A DNA stretch of 64,000 nucleotides from Orychophragmus violaceus (taxonomy: Eukaryota > Streptophyta > Magnoliopsida > Brassicales > Brassicaceae), in assembly GCA_030180135.1 (NCBI GenBank), contig CM058237.1, positions 42,429,126 to 42,493,125 on the forward strand, read 5' to 3'. The position numbers and the translations under genes are program-made. The notes below the pieces were generated by a model. It saw only the letters and a program-made list of their open reading frames with translations. It was not told the origin of the DNA and made no database searches. Below are positions 43,966 to 54,790 of the stretch, one piece after another; positions within the stretch are counted from its first letter, which is position 1, and each line of letters starts with the position of its first letter.

Positions 43966-45920
43966 TTAATAACATTGACTCCCACTAAAATTAAGGTCAC
44001 ATCTTAAGACATCTAATGCCTTTAGCAGTAGCCTGACCCTCATTCGCCCTAGCTCAGCGTGTGTCGAAGGACACTGCGTCTTGCTAAGAGTAATACCAAG
44101 AGTCATTTGCACAAAGTCCTTCTTGGAATCATGCATACTGGATCTGTGTAAGAACTTATCACATAAGTATCTTGACACAATCCAATTAGCTTGTATAATC
44201 TATCTCCATAGATTCTTATTCCAAGAATGTATATGGTTTCTCCCATATTTCTCATCGAAAAAACAACTTTCGAGTCAAGTCTTAACAGACTTATACAATG
44301 GAACTTCATTTCCGAGAAGTAGTATGTTATCAACATACAATACTAGAAATGCAATTGCGCTCCCACTAGTCTTCTTGTAAACACATGTTTCCACTTCATT
44401 TATGACGAAATCAAACCTTTTGACTTCTTCATCAAAATGAAGATTCCAACTCCGAGATGCTTGCTTCAATCCATAAATGGATCGATGAAGCTTGCATATC
44501 TTCCTGGCTTCATTAGGATCAATGAAAACTTCAGGTTGTGTCATGTACACATCCCTTTTCAGAATTCCATTAAGGAAAACTGTTTTTCACATCCATCTGC
44601 CAGATCTCATAACCATTATGAGTGGCGGTTGCTAGGAGAATCCGAATGGACATAAGCATGGTGTCTGGGATTAGGTTTCTTCACAGTTAATACCATGAAT
44701 TTACTTGAAACCTTTTCCACCAATCCAGCTTTGGACATCGCCATTCCGGATTCAGCGGCTTTTAGCCACTTTCGGAGTCAAGGCCCATCATTGCTTCTTC
44801 AAATTTCGCAGGCCCGTCACTTTCAATGATCAGTAGATCACGGCAATTGGTTACGAGAAATCCCCATTTCTCGGGTTCGTGACGGATCCTATTGGATCTA
44901 CGAGCTTCAGTCTTGTGTTAAAAGTCACGCACATATCTCATATGTAGACTTTTACCACGATCTAATTAACCAAGATTTAAACCGTAGTTAATTAAATCAT
45001 AAACCAAAATATTTTGGTTCGCGACCTGTGTCGATCGATGCAACTTTTGCGTCGATCGACACATCTTTAAAACTCGCTTTTGAATGTATATCTAATATTC
45101 ATTCATCAGATCCTTGCAAACCTCAGGCACCACAGTTGCAGGTTCTACAACTCTTTGTAGATCCAACTGCTGCTCTTCCTCATCGGGTTGAACAGTCTCC
45201 TGTGATTCTCGAATTTCTTCGAGTTGTACTTTACTCCCACTGTTCTTCTTGGAAAGAAAGTCTTTCTCAAGAAAACATTGTTCCGAGCAACAAACAATTT
45301 GTTCTCAAACTGGTTGTAAAAGTAGCACGCCTTGGTTTCGTCAGGACAACCAATGAAGCAGTACTTATCAGATTTGGGTGTGAGCTTATCAGAGATTAAA
45401 CGTTTTATATAAGTCTCACAACTCCAAATCTTCATGATGGATAAATCAGAAACATTTCCATTCCACATCTCATGTGAAATCTCTGTAACTGATTTTGATG
45501 GAACACTATTTAATGTAAACTCAGACCTTTCCTAGAGCTTATTCTTAGAAGGATAATAGAAGATCTAAGTGATTCATCATTGATCAAACTATATCTAATA
45601 AAGTTTGATACATGAGGATTGAATTGTGAAACACTTTCACAATCTATTAGATGATCACTTAATTATTGACTTAAGTATTCACCTCCATGATCTCATCATA
45701 GAGCTTCAACTCTTTTGCCAAATTGATTCTATACTTCATTCTGGAACTCTTTGAACTTTTCAAAAGATTCTGATTTATGTTTTATTAACAAGACCTAACC
45801 GTACCTACTGAAAATATAAGTAAAGGTAATGAAGTACTGAAAATTTCCTCTAGCATTACTGCTCATCGGCCCATATACATCCGTATGCATAAAGCCCAAT
45901 AAGCCTCTGGCCCTTTCATT
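43966..45920 (-). pseudogene. Nested Copia pol remnant (integrase core, integrase C-terminal region, RT)
   Basis: On the minus strand, an integrase-like core (HTDVYGPM, FKEFQNEV, DHGGEY) lies within about 45890-45640. An integrase C-terminal/pre-RT segment follows at 45468-45145 (CYFIGC-like KYCFIGCPDETKACYFYN). RT follows at 44550-44275 (KLHRSIYGLKQASRSWN) with the active site YVDN in place of YVDD, then GETIYILGIRIYGDR and HDSKKDFVQMTLGITLSK to about 43966. Many stops and frameshifts. RNase H motifs were not found between 43966 and 43181. Confidence 0.82.
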
Positions 45921-45973
45921 TTATCCGTTTGCGACCTGTGTCGACCGATGCATCGTTTGTGTCGATCGACACT
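45020..45973 (+). repeat. Palindromic cassettes in the nested Copia pol region
   Basis: Units at 45020-45064 and 45931-45973, both preceded by GCGACCTGTGTCGA, with cores 21 nt apart. Confidence 0.75.
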
Positions 45974-46524
45974 ACCCTTTTTCCGAAAGGGGCCTTTGTC
46001 ATTTTACCCAATAAACAAGATTCACTTTACTCATTGTGATTCATAATCAGATGAGCCCAAAAGCCCATCACTATGGAGCTTCTGAATCTGTTTCTCATTT
46101 ACGTGGCCCAAAATGACAATGCCAGAGAGAAGTTTGATATTAATGTTATAGTTAGGCACATTCTGGTTTATAACATAAAAATCCATTCTCTAATGGATTG
46201 CTACTATAAAATATATCACTGTAATCAAATGAATAACACTTATTCTTAATTTGAAAACTGATATCCTTTCATATCCAAACAAGGATTAGAAATAATGTTT
46301 CTGCTCATAGCAGATACATAGTAGCAGTTTTAAGTTCAAAACATGCCATAAAAGGAAAAACAAATGAAATACTCCTACGGTTAATGCAGCAACTCTTGCT
46401 TCATTTCCACGCGTAGATCCATAATCCTACTTTTGCTCAGGCCCTGCACATTTTCACAAAATATGAGTACCACAGCTGGTATCAAATACCCAATAAGTAG
46501 GACTGTAAGAAGTAACATTTACTT

Positions 46525-47403
46525 CTATAACATAATACCTGAAGAAGAAGTCTCGTACGTCTTCTTCAGCTTCTCATAATCTTCCAAGAATTTATTGCAG
46601 TTTCTTTTCAAATGCCCATAACCATTACAATAACGGCACTTAAAATCTTCAGAAGGACTGGTTTTAACCTTAGGAGCTTGGCCAGACTCGCTTAGATTCA
46701 CAATCGAGCTCGTCTTTCCATCACCTTTGTTCTTACCAAGTTTCTTAAACTTTTTACCCTTTTGTACCATAAGGACATTTGGGGTGTCCTTCTTTATGTT
46801 AGGTTCAGCAGTCTTAAGCATCCCATGCAATTCAGTCAACGTCTTCGTCAAGTTGTTCATGTTATAGTTCATAACAAATTGATCATAGCTTGACGGCAGT
46901 GACTGCAGGATGATGTCAGTAGCCAACTCTTGGCTAATGGGACAATCCAGGGTCCCCAGGTTATCAATATAACCCATCATCTTAATGACATGAGGACTAA
47001 CTGGTTCGCCCATTGGTAGCTTGCACTCAATCAGAGACCTTACCGTCTGGTATCTCTGAGTTCGTGCCTGCTCCTGAAACATACTTTTCAGGCCAGTGAT
47101 CATCTCTTTTGGCGACTCCACGTACTCATATTGCTTCTGCAATTCCGAGTTCATGGTAGCCAACATGAGACAACTCACATCCACCGCATCATTAGAATGC
47201 TTATCCCAAGCATCCTTATCTGACTGCCAGGCATTGGCTCGGTACTTCTTGGGGAGAACTTTCTCAAGGACATAGTCCTTTTTCTCCTGTTTGAGAACAA
47301 TTCTCAAGTTCCGATACCATTCAAGAAAGTTGGATCCATTTAACTTGTCCTTCTCAAGGACGGATCGCAGGGAGAAATTGTTACGATGGTTTGTGCTAGA
47401 CAT
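46525..47403 (-). CDS. Nested Copia Gag protein, intact
   Basis: 292 codons from the ATG at 47403. The N-terminal region reads KLNGSNFLEWYRNLRIVLKQ, typical of plant Copia capsid (UBN2-like/DUF4219-type start). Helical capsid motifs follow (ELQKQYEYVESPKEMI, TDIILQSLPSSYDQFVMNYN), and a Lys-rich stretch (about 215-235) leads to the zinc knuckle CRYCNGYGHLKRNC (CX2CX4HX4C). No stop or frameshift, in contrast to the pol downstream. Gag packages the RNA of the element into virus-like particles. The intact frame and nearly identical LTRs suggest recent mobilisation in trans. Confidence 0.85.
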   Translation of the reverse strand: MSSTNHRNNFSLRSVLEKDKLNGSNFLEWYRNLRIVLKQEKKDYVLEKVLPKKYRANAWQSDKDAWDKHSNDAVDVSCLMLATMNSELQKQYEYVESPKEMITGLKSMFQEQARTQRYQTVRSLIECKLPMGEPVSPHVIKMMGYIDNLGTLDCPISQELATDIILQSLPSSYDQFVMNYNMNNLTKTLTELHGMLKTAEPNIKKDTPNVLMVQKGKKFKKLGKNKGDGKTSSIVNLSESGQAPKVKTSPSEDFKCRYCNGYGHLKRNCNKFLEDYEKLKKTYETSSSGIML

Positions 47404-48491
47404 AGCTGAAAAACAAGGGAGGTTTAGTTATGATGTTCAAGAAATGAGAAGTCTTAACAATTAAGAAAACTCGCATTATATTCAAACAATGTTTCCTCAA
47501 ATGTTTATAATGATCCAAGACCCATACTTCACTAAACTTGAGTGAGCCACTGGCTATCACCCAACTTTAGTTATCTAGGTAAGAAACGACCTTGCTAGTT
47601 ATATCCAATATAACTCTTGGTTGTGGATCGACATCTTATGTCCAATCCACCTGATGTCTCTGAGCCCAAAACGATTTTGATGGCCCAGTCAAGTAAACCA
47701 ATCTCTTCAGTCATGTAATTGTTGACGCCTTGCACTGCAAGCCCATCAACACGATTACTTCCTGTCTTACTCATGAAATCGTGGACATCTTGCACTGCAA
47801 GTCTATCACACAACTAAATGAGTCTTGACAGTTGACAAGATTGGAAAGACATCAAGTATCACTTGATATTTGGTTGAGGAACGGAACCTTTAAAACGTTC
47901 AGTTTTATTATGTTTTAATTCTTATAATCAATTGATTTATCTTGCTTTGGTTATGTGATTGCAGGTTCCATAACCCAATCATCGAATCTTATGTCGACCG
48001 ACACTACTATAGTGTCGATCGATGCAGAATAACCAAAAGCAAACCGCGATAACCGATCAATCCAATTGATCCGGTTTTGAATACCGGTCAGTGTCGATCG
48101 ATGCTACACTAGCATCGGTCGATACCAACATGATCAAACCAATCGCAATTTAACCATTCACAGTGTTCAACCGTCATAAACCAAGCTCGATAACCGGTCC
48201 AATCCAATTGAACCGATTCATCGATCTCGCGAGGTTTGTGTCGACCGACACAACTCTTGTGTCGATCGACACTAGGCGAAACAAATTTATTCGGGTTATC
48301 CTTTTGTGTCGACCGATACCGGATTGGTGTCGATCGACACAGTGCGATAAGCCCAATTCGTTTTTCAAGTCAAAAGACCCTAAAACTAGAATTTTTCATG
48401 AAAACGAATTTTAGCATGCTTGTATCAACTATACAGAGATTCAGATTCAACTAATCTAATCAACATGCTATAGATTCAATGGAACCCTAAA
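47404..48491 (-). other. Nested Copia 5' leader with palindromic cassettes
   Basis: Between PBS and gag. Four paired palindromic cassettes lie at about 47991-48026, 48090-48125, 48227-48279 and 48304-48348. ATG-rich, stop-rich sequence otherwise. Confidence 0.7.
47991..48348 (+). repeat. Palindromic cassettes in the nested Copia leader (four)
   Basis: Units at 47991-48026, 48090-48125, 48227-48279 and 48304-48348, cores 21 nt apart in each. The third has CGC and GCGA brackets. Confidence 0.8.
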
Positions 48492-48504
48492 GCTCTGATA
48501 CCAC

Positions 48505-49234
48505 TGAAGGAATTTCTAGCAGATTCCTAATCCAATTAGGCAATCCTAATCTGAATTCCAAGCCTAGAATCTACGGGTTCATGTAATTGAATCATTGGGA
48601 TCTCAGAGTTACCTGGTGATTAATGCAGCGGAAGTCTTAGCAAGTAATCGAGATCTAGAGCGCCTCAAGTGCTGCGCCTCTACTGGTATCCACACGCACA
48701 CAGAACTGGACAGCAGGGATGCTAGTGCCTATCAGAGATCTTATCTCCAGAGAGGTTTCTTTTCTGTTTCTGGTGGCTATCTTAGGTTAACCTGGAGTTT
48801 AGGTCGACCATATATCTTATATATGTCGAGTTAAACCGCAACGGGATTAACTAATGATTAAACCGATTTAATCTGCTAATCCGCGAGTTGTGTCGACCGA
48901 CACACTCTTTGTGTCGATCGACACAGTCGATCCGTGTCGACCGATACACATAGTGCGTCGATCGACACTGCCCAGAAAAGATGACATCGAATGCATATCA
49001 AATATGCATTCATCCGATCATTACATTAATGATCAACCTCACATTCAATGTCCAGTTTGCTTAGGTGTGTGACCCTGTAGGATCATATAACACTAGCAAT
49101 GAGTTCTAAACTCATTGATCATAAGTGGCTTCTAGAAAAGCATTACGAGTACCTAGTGTCATATGATTATCTCATCTCGACAACACGACTTTCTCTCAGA
49201 GTAAGTACAAATAGATTTCAGGACATTCCCAACA
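48505..49234 (-). repeat. Nested Copia right LTR (5' LTR)
   Basis: 730 bp, four differences from the left LTR. The cassettes are at 48889-48969. Confidence 0.94.
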
Positions 49235-49354
49235 TGCACTTGCAGGAGACAACCACAGATACACCATCCAGGACCTTCACGACGCAGGCGACGCTCTCCG
49301 ACTCCCGGTTCTTCGAGTGGTACTGATCGTATTGATGGGATGGAGGATGAGTGA

Positions 49355-50770
49355 TTGAGTATTGACATCTCTAGACTACGGTTCTTGTATTTACTTTTTC
49401 TTTATCCCTTTGCATTTTCTTTTGATTTTCTTAGGATGTTTATGTTTGGATGATGTGTTTGCTTTGAGACTACTAGTTGCTTTGATTTTGCCTGTTTTCA
49501 GTGTTTTTCAGCTTGCAGGTTCGAAAATTTGGATTTTCTTACGGACTAACCTGCTAACTTGCTGACTGATCTGAGAAATCGCAATGCATCGATCGACACA
49601 ACTTGTGTCGATCGTCACAACACGAAAGAAATCGCATTGCAGCGATCGTTGCGGTCCTGAGCAACGATCGACACACTACGAAATATCGCCTAGCAACGGT
49701 CGATGCATTTATGCATCGATCGATGCCTATGCGACAGAGGTAAAAATCAGACAGAATTCAACACATCCATAACATTTTTGTTTTCTTTTACCAATCCTTT
49801 GCTTGACACTACTGGGGACAGTGTGTCTTAAGTGTGGGGGAGGTGCTACTGACTTTATCTTTCTGTTTTCTTAGAGTTAGTCTAATTTTCAAATTTTTTT
49901 GGTTTTATTGAGTTAAAACAAGTTTAAGTAAGAAACAATGAATTTTGGAGGAGTTAACAATATCTTGCAGGAACTTAAGTAACCATCGGGATGAAGTTGC
50001 AGGATCTATCTATGACTATTAGAAAACCCCATCACAGATCAACCTACTGAGGACACCCACATCACTTCAGGTATCAGAGGATCCTTTTACTGACTTCACT
50101 TTAATACTGACTTAATTTTCTCACCTAAGGGCTTGGTATACCTTGTGTCGGATTTCTTTGTTAGTTCTGACACAGCCTGTAAACCTGTCCTATTTGGTTC
50201 CCTTCTCCCCTTCCATAAAGTAAAAAAATAATAATAATAAACTGAGGATGAGTTAGTAACTCCGAAGTGGTCACGGGAGTAGTAGCAAACACTATTACCT
50301 CCTGTGCGATCCATGGAATGTGTCCAAAGTACACCCCTTAACGGGAAGAGTACTGATAAAAAAAAAAATGATACCCAATGGGGAAAAATCAGAATGCTAA
50401 GGAAGGGAAAAGAGAAGAAAGGGACTAGAGAAAGATAGTATGGTGGTCTAGAGCTGGAAAAGTAAGAGTCCATGTGCCCTTTGATCGATACTCCTTAGGT
50501 GAGACCGCACTTAAATACTTGCAGAAGTCAGTAGGGTGAATTTGAATGCGTGAATGTGATTGTGGAGTTTACTTAGGACAGTTGCTAAGTGTGGGGGAAG
50601 TATATGTTGGTCTTGATATCTTGCAGGTGATTCTTTCAGTGGATTACTAAGGGGAATCTGAGTGTTGTTGCTTCTAGGACAAAAAGAGTTTCTGAAAGTT
50701 TCCAAACCTCTTCACCATGTCTAGTTCTTTGTTTTGCTTGAGGACAAGCAAAGGCTAAGTGTGGGGGAGT
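49355..50770 (+). other. Athila 3' non-coding region
   Basis: After the env-like ORF. Three AAGTGTGGGGGA purine tracts occur near 49830, 50588 and 50758; the last adjoins the right LTR and is the likely plus-strand primer. No coding sequence is recognised. Confidence 0.7.
49577..49735 (+). repeat. Palindromic cassettes after the Athila env-like ORF (three)
   Basis: Units at 49577-49624, 49630-49680 and 49684-49735, core spacings 19, 22 and 20 nt. Each is preceded by ATCGC. Confidence 0.8.
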
Positions 50771-51675
50771 TGAAATATCATGGTTTTTACTTGTTTTATG
50801 CCATGATATAAGTCTGTTTTAGAGTCTATTAGTGTTTCTTTAGAGTCTTTTGCAGGTCTTATTATGTACACGCTATCATAACTTAGAGCAGAGAGTTTTT
50901 AGAACTTTTGGGGCTGATCTGATCCTGTACTACACTTTGTTTTGGAGAGGTTTTCGAACCCCTTTATTATTCTAATATCTTTTATGATATCTATTAATTC
51001 ATTGATTATGTTTACATCATCTATGTCTGAGTAGTTTCATAGTTAGGTTTAGGGTTTCTCATAGGGATTTTCAGTTAAGGATTCACATCAATAGAATGTT
51101 CTTCAAACTAAATTGTGTTTAATGCTAGTTCTAACCTGATCACTTAGAATCTAGATCTTAGGTTGCTAAATACGACACGACAGTGTGGTTTAGAATCTGA
51201 ACTATTTAGGTTGAGCAATTTAATTACTCGCAAAGGAATTTGGTTTAATTAGATTGTGAACATATCGAACTTGAAATTAAAGCTGGTTTAATCTGTTAGT
51301 AATTGCAAAGGAATTTGGATTGCTGCACTTAGACTTAGAGAATTCTTGCAACGACAGTTGGTTAATTCTATATCTGTGTTTGAGTTCTAGAACAGTGTTT
51401 AATTTGATCCTGACTGAATGATTTATCTGCTTGTCTGATTTCCTGAGAACGCCCTAGACTTAGCGCCCTTAGTTTATTGCTTACAACCACAACCTGCTAC
51501 TTGTTTACTTTCTCGCATTATTTTCAGTTTCCATTCATATTGCTTTCTCCTAGTTTTAATCTCTTTAGTTCTTAATCCTATCGTTGCCTAGAGTCCTCGT
51601 GGATTCGATCCCTAAGTACTATATTGATATACTGTGCACTTGCAGTTAGTATAGGGTAAAACTTTAGACCTATCA
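50771..51675 (+). repeat. Athila right (3') LTR
   Basis: 905 bp, starts TGAAATATCATGG, ends GACCTATCA before GAGAT. It lacks 24 bp present in the left LTR around 15406-15429. Confidence 0.93.
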
Positions 51676-52922
51676 GAGATCATTCGAGATTCCAGTTTGG
51701 AGGGTTGTTTAAGCTTCCAGTCAAACATAGTCCAATATCTGGGAAAATGATTCATGGCTTATTGGCGAAGAAACTAATAATGGAAAAAATACGAGCTTAC
51801 TTCAGTTTTTGCCGGGTAGCCTATGCGCTTCTCACTAGTCAAGTTCGGTTTGATAACATGGTTAAATTGCAGTGAGTGGCCCGAGCCAGAGGAGATTGCT
51901 AAGAAGACGAAAACTCATGAAGGATCAAAATCCGTGTGGGAAGAGTTGTTTGGCGATATGGGTAAGGGGTGGGGGGGGGGGGTGAAGGGGGACACATGGA
52001 TGTGGATAACAAACATACTTAAGATGATTGATGATCCAAATTTGCCTGGTACGAAAAGGTAGGAGCTTGCTTTGATATTCATTGTGGATGGAGTTCTTAT
52101 TAATAACCATCAAAATGCAAAGGCGATGCTAGATTATGTTGAAATGCTTAGGGATGTTTAGTTCTTTCTACGCTATCCATGGGGTCGTGAGTCTTTTCTT
52201 AAGACAATTAACTCAATGAAACATGGCCCGAGATCTGTTAAGCTGGGGATGATCATATCCAAACATTCAGAACACAATTTTAGCCACAAACGAAAGTCGT
52301 GTATGGATTCCCACTTGTATATCAACTCCTAGATTTTCGTTGTATTCCTGGATTGGTGGAGAGGATGTCTGACAATTGATCAACTCTCAACTTCATGGAT
52401 AATATGTTTCAGAATATCCCCAAGAACAATTGGATAAGTAGTGATATTGTACTTGACATCGAGTTCGGACCTGAGGTTAGTGGATACTCGAACTATCCAC
52501 ATATATACTCACCGCCCTCTATCCACTAATTTGCAACATTTGTCTGTACACAGGTGAGTGTGTTGCCATACTTGAAACCAAAAGAGTCTCAATCAGAAGA
52601 AGGCTGGGAGGAATGGTGTGAGGAGATTAAAGAGAAGAAGGTTCAATACCTTGAAAATCTGTTGGAGGGAGGCCACAAGTTTAAAAAAATCGAGTGGCCT
52701 GGTGCTGACTCTTCTATGAAGCTTATTGAACACATCCACAAGCCCTTTGTTGAGAGTAAAAGGAAGAGAAAGGTATCTGCAACAGCTGATGACGGAACTA
52801 GCAGTGAGAGTGACTTGGTTGGCAATGACAAGTTTAAGACTTGGGTAGTCAATACATTTAAGAAAATGTCTGAGAAACAGGAAAAAATGTCTGAGAAACT
52901 GGGAAACAAGAAAAAGAGATAA
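51676..52922 (+). pseudogene. DUF1985-type gene, 3' fragment (downstream of the Athila)
   Basis: Directly after the Athila TSD the sequence reads FGGLFKLPVKHSPISGKMIHGLLAKKL in one phase, then RFSLVKFGLITWLNC (51823 onward). Both are core motifs of DUF1985 proteins. Further conserved pieces lie in shifted frames: DGVLINNHQNAKAM, RYPWGRESFLKTINSMK near 52165-52220, and LPYLKPKESQSEEGWEEW from 52554. The last open frame (52554-52922, 122 codons) ends with a basic stretch (SKRKRK) and a short Lys/Glu coiled coil (MSEKQEKMSEKLGNKKKR). Several stops and frameshifts: a decayed gene even without the Athila. No Ulp1 protease domain is visible. Confidence 0.7.
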
Positions 52923-53750
52923 CATGCCTAAAGCAAAGATTAGCGTACCGGTCTTGTAGGGTCCCTGTCAACCAATGTCTACACAGACCACCACAAAAGA
53001 ACAGATTGACGTTCATGAACAACTAGCGCAAGAATAATTCTTATGATAGTCCTCCTCGGAATGTTAGTAATGGAGTCGGTGATGAAACTTTTACCAACGA
53101 CGAGCAATGTTGGGATAACGTGAATGTTGTAATCTGAACTCCCACTTAACAGATAGATTGACAAGCGTGGAGTCGGAGAACGCTTCATCTTCTTCCCCAT
53201 CCCAATCCCAGAACGGTTCATGTTCTTCCCCCAACGCTTTGTCTTTGTCTTCATTTTCGAAGAAATCACCTAATTGATAGATTGACAAGAACCAATAACC
53301 TAAAATTCAAGTTCGAGTAACACAGGTTCACCAGCAAATCAAAATCAGACAATGGAGAAGGCTTACCCGGATTTAACGGCAAGAGCAAGTCAATTTTATG
53401 GCCGGATTTGATGACGGAGACGTTAACAGATGCTTAAACGAAGAAGAAGAAGATTTGATATAAAATTGCTGGTTGAATACGACGAGAGCAAGTCAATTCG
53501 TTGATATGTTTTATGAAGAAAGAAATCTGAAAGGATGACGAAGGATCTGAAATAAAAAAGAAGTGAGGAAAAAAATGAAGAAGAAGAAAAAAAAAAAGAG
53601 GATGAAGACGGCGAAGTTGAACGAGGGGAGGAAGAGGTGAGAGAGAGAGATAAATTAATTAGGTTAAAACAGATTAACGGTTGGGATTTAAAGTGATATG
53701 AAGATCTAATGGTTGAGAAAGTGATTTGAGTATTTTTTTGAAACAAATCT
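52923..53750. other. Unassigned region after the DUF1985-like gene
   Basis: On the minus strand, 53288-53091 encodes an acidic stretch (FFENEDKDKALGEEHEPFWDWD) without a recognised domain. A short plus-strand frame starts at 53352 (MEKAYPDLTARASQFYGR). The purine-rich run at 53565-53650 is low complexity. Nothing is strong enough for a gene call. Confidence 0.4.
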
Positions 53751-54237
53751 GAACCGTTGATATGTTTTAATCAACGGTCCAAAACTGTGATCCGAGTGAA
53801 AAAAAGTTTTAGCCAATAGAAGTTTTTAGAGTATCATAATGTATAATAATCAAAAATTGATTTTAAAATAAGAAAAATGGTTAAAATAAAATTTTAGAAA
53901 ATTTTAAATTCGAAAGTGTAAGAGATAAAAAATTTCAAATGTTAAATTTTATACTTTAGAGTTAAAAATAATAAAAGTAAGTATATAGAATAACTAAAAA
54001 TGATTAAATTCGATTTAAATTTTTGTTTACATTATTTTGTATATTTTAAAAGTTTTAAATTCTATTTTGAGTATATTGAATAATTAAATTGTTGTTTAAG
54101 ACTTTTTAGTTTATTATTAGTATTAAATATTAGTAGATTTAAAAAAAAATCATTACACTTTTAATTTATTATTATTTAAAATAGTTTTTAATTAATTTTA
54201 TGTAAAGTATATATTGAAATGGTTTAAATATTATTTT
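53751..54237. other. AT-rich non-coding stretch
   Basis: Very AT-rich, no ORF and no recognised element. Confidence 0.5.
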
Positions 54238-54790
54238 GTGTATACATAATTAATTTTATAGTTTATGATTAAGAATGAGGTTTAGAGTATGATTATGGTT
54301 TATAATATAGGGTTTAAAGGGTTGTGTTTAGGGTTAGAAGTTAATGTTTGAAAATAATATATTTGGAATTTTTTTATAAGTGTTGAATATTAGTTTTAGA
54401 TATGTTATAGTAATTACAACTTTATTAATTAGAGTTTTGTTTATACTTTAGAATTTTAGGGTTTGTTTAGGGTTTAGGGTTTTATGTACTAGTTTTATAT
54501 ATTAGTTTTATGTATTAGTTTTGTTTATACTATAGAATTTAAATATTAGTTTTATGTATATATAATTAATTTTATTTTTTAATTTTATAGTTTATGAAAG
54601 AGTTTGGTTTAAAGTATGATTATTGTTCAGTGTATAGGGTTTAAATGGTTGCCTTTAGGGTTATAGGTTAATGTTTGAAAATATTAGATTTGAAAAATAT
54701 TTTTCTTTTATAAGTGTTGAATATTAGTTTCGGATATGTTATTGAAATGTTATTAATTAGAGTTTTAGGATTTAGGATTTTAAATAGATA
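54238..54790 (+). repeat. Diverged direct repeat in AT-rich DNA
   Basis: Copies at about 54238-54480 and 54556-54790 share AATTTTATAGTTTATGA, ATAGGGTTTAAA, TTAATGTTTGAAAATA and AAGTGTTGAATATTAG with an offset of about 329 bp. It includes telomere-like TTTAGGG units (about 54466-54483) that are part of the repeat and not an array. Confidence 0.65.

Larger units (their letters stand above)
42441..49234 (-). mobile_element. Copia retrotransposon nested in the Athila env-like ORF
   Basis: LTRs at 42441-43170 and 48505-49234, both 730 bp, with a TGCAC duplication at 42436-42440 and 49235-49239. On the minus strand the PBS TGGTATCAGAGC (plus 48492-48503) adjoins the right LTR, and the purine tract AAGTGGGAGAT adjoins the left. 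I see four substitutions between the LTRs (about 0.5%), making it the youngest element in the nest. Gag is intact; pol is heavily decayed and RNase H is not found. Several palindromic cassettes lie in the LTRs, the leader and the pol remnant. Confidence 0.94.
41060..49354 (+). pseudogene. Athila env-like ORF (ATHILA ORF-1 family), split by the minus-strand Copia
   Basis: An ATG at 41060 starts a frame that must shift near 41085 (an ACCGCAGCTGCAG repeat follows) to reach the long open stretch read from 41185. That stretch shows the 'ATHILA ORF-1' family features: GGFFTFMCLGSRYRIPLLDI, WECIGTCRYNSRTTPVIQVRHPVLRY and LLTPIFRHCKIPLEG. The frame runs to 42440, where the Copia (42441-49234) and the TGCAC duplication interrupt it. 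It resumes after the duplication at 49240 with an Arg-rich tail and stops at 49352-49354. Codons after 42440 on the left side are Copia LTR. This family occupies the env position of Athila elements; a true envelope role has not been shown. Confidence 0.8.
15105..51675 (+). mobile_element. Athila-type Gypsy retrotransposon carrying nested elements
   Basis: LTRs at 15105-16033 and 50771-51675, with a GAGAT duplication at 15100-15104 and 51676-51680. The PBS, TGGCGCCGTTGCCGGGGA, lies at 16040-16057, and a purine tract AAGTGTGGGGGAGT directly precedes the right LTR. Without the nested Tat and Copia and their duplications, the element is about 8.5 kb. It encodes gag-protease and an env-like ORF. 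The sequence jumps from the end of the protease region (about 18936) to the post-pol motif GCGCTGAGTGGGAGGCAACC (about 18973), so RT, RNase H and integrase are absent. LTRs differ by roughly 20 substitutions plus a 24-bp deletion in the right copy (about 2%). Confidence 0.93.

Noticed and set aside
47991..49735. Repeated palindromes with regular spacing, considered as a CRISPR-like array
   Set aside because: Plant nuclear context, units scattered over tens of kilobases, variable arms, and no constant repeat/unique spacer pattern.
52554..52922. 122-codon ORF considered as a complete small gene
   Set aside because: Its start lies in the middle of a continuous DUF1985-like similarity that begins upstream; it is the tail of the broken gene.
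54466..54483. TTTAGGG repeats considered as an interstitial telomere array
   Set aside because: Only about two units, embedded in a diverged direct repeat of AT-rich DNA.
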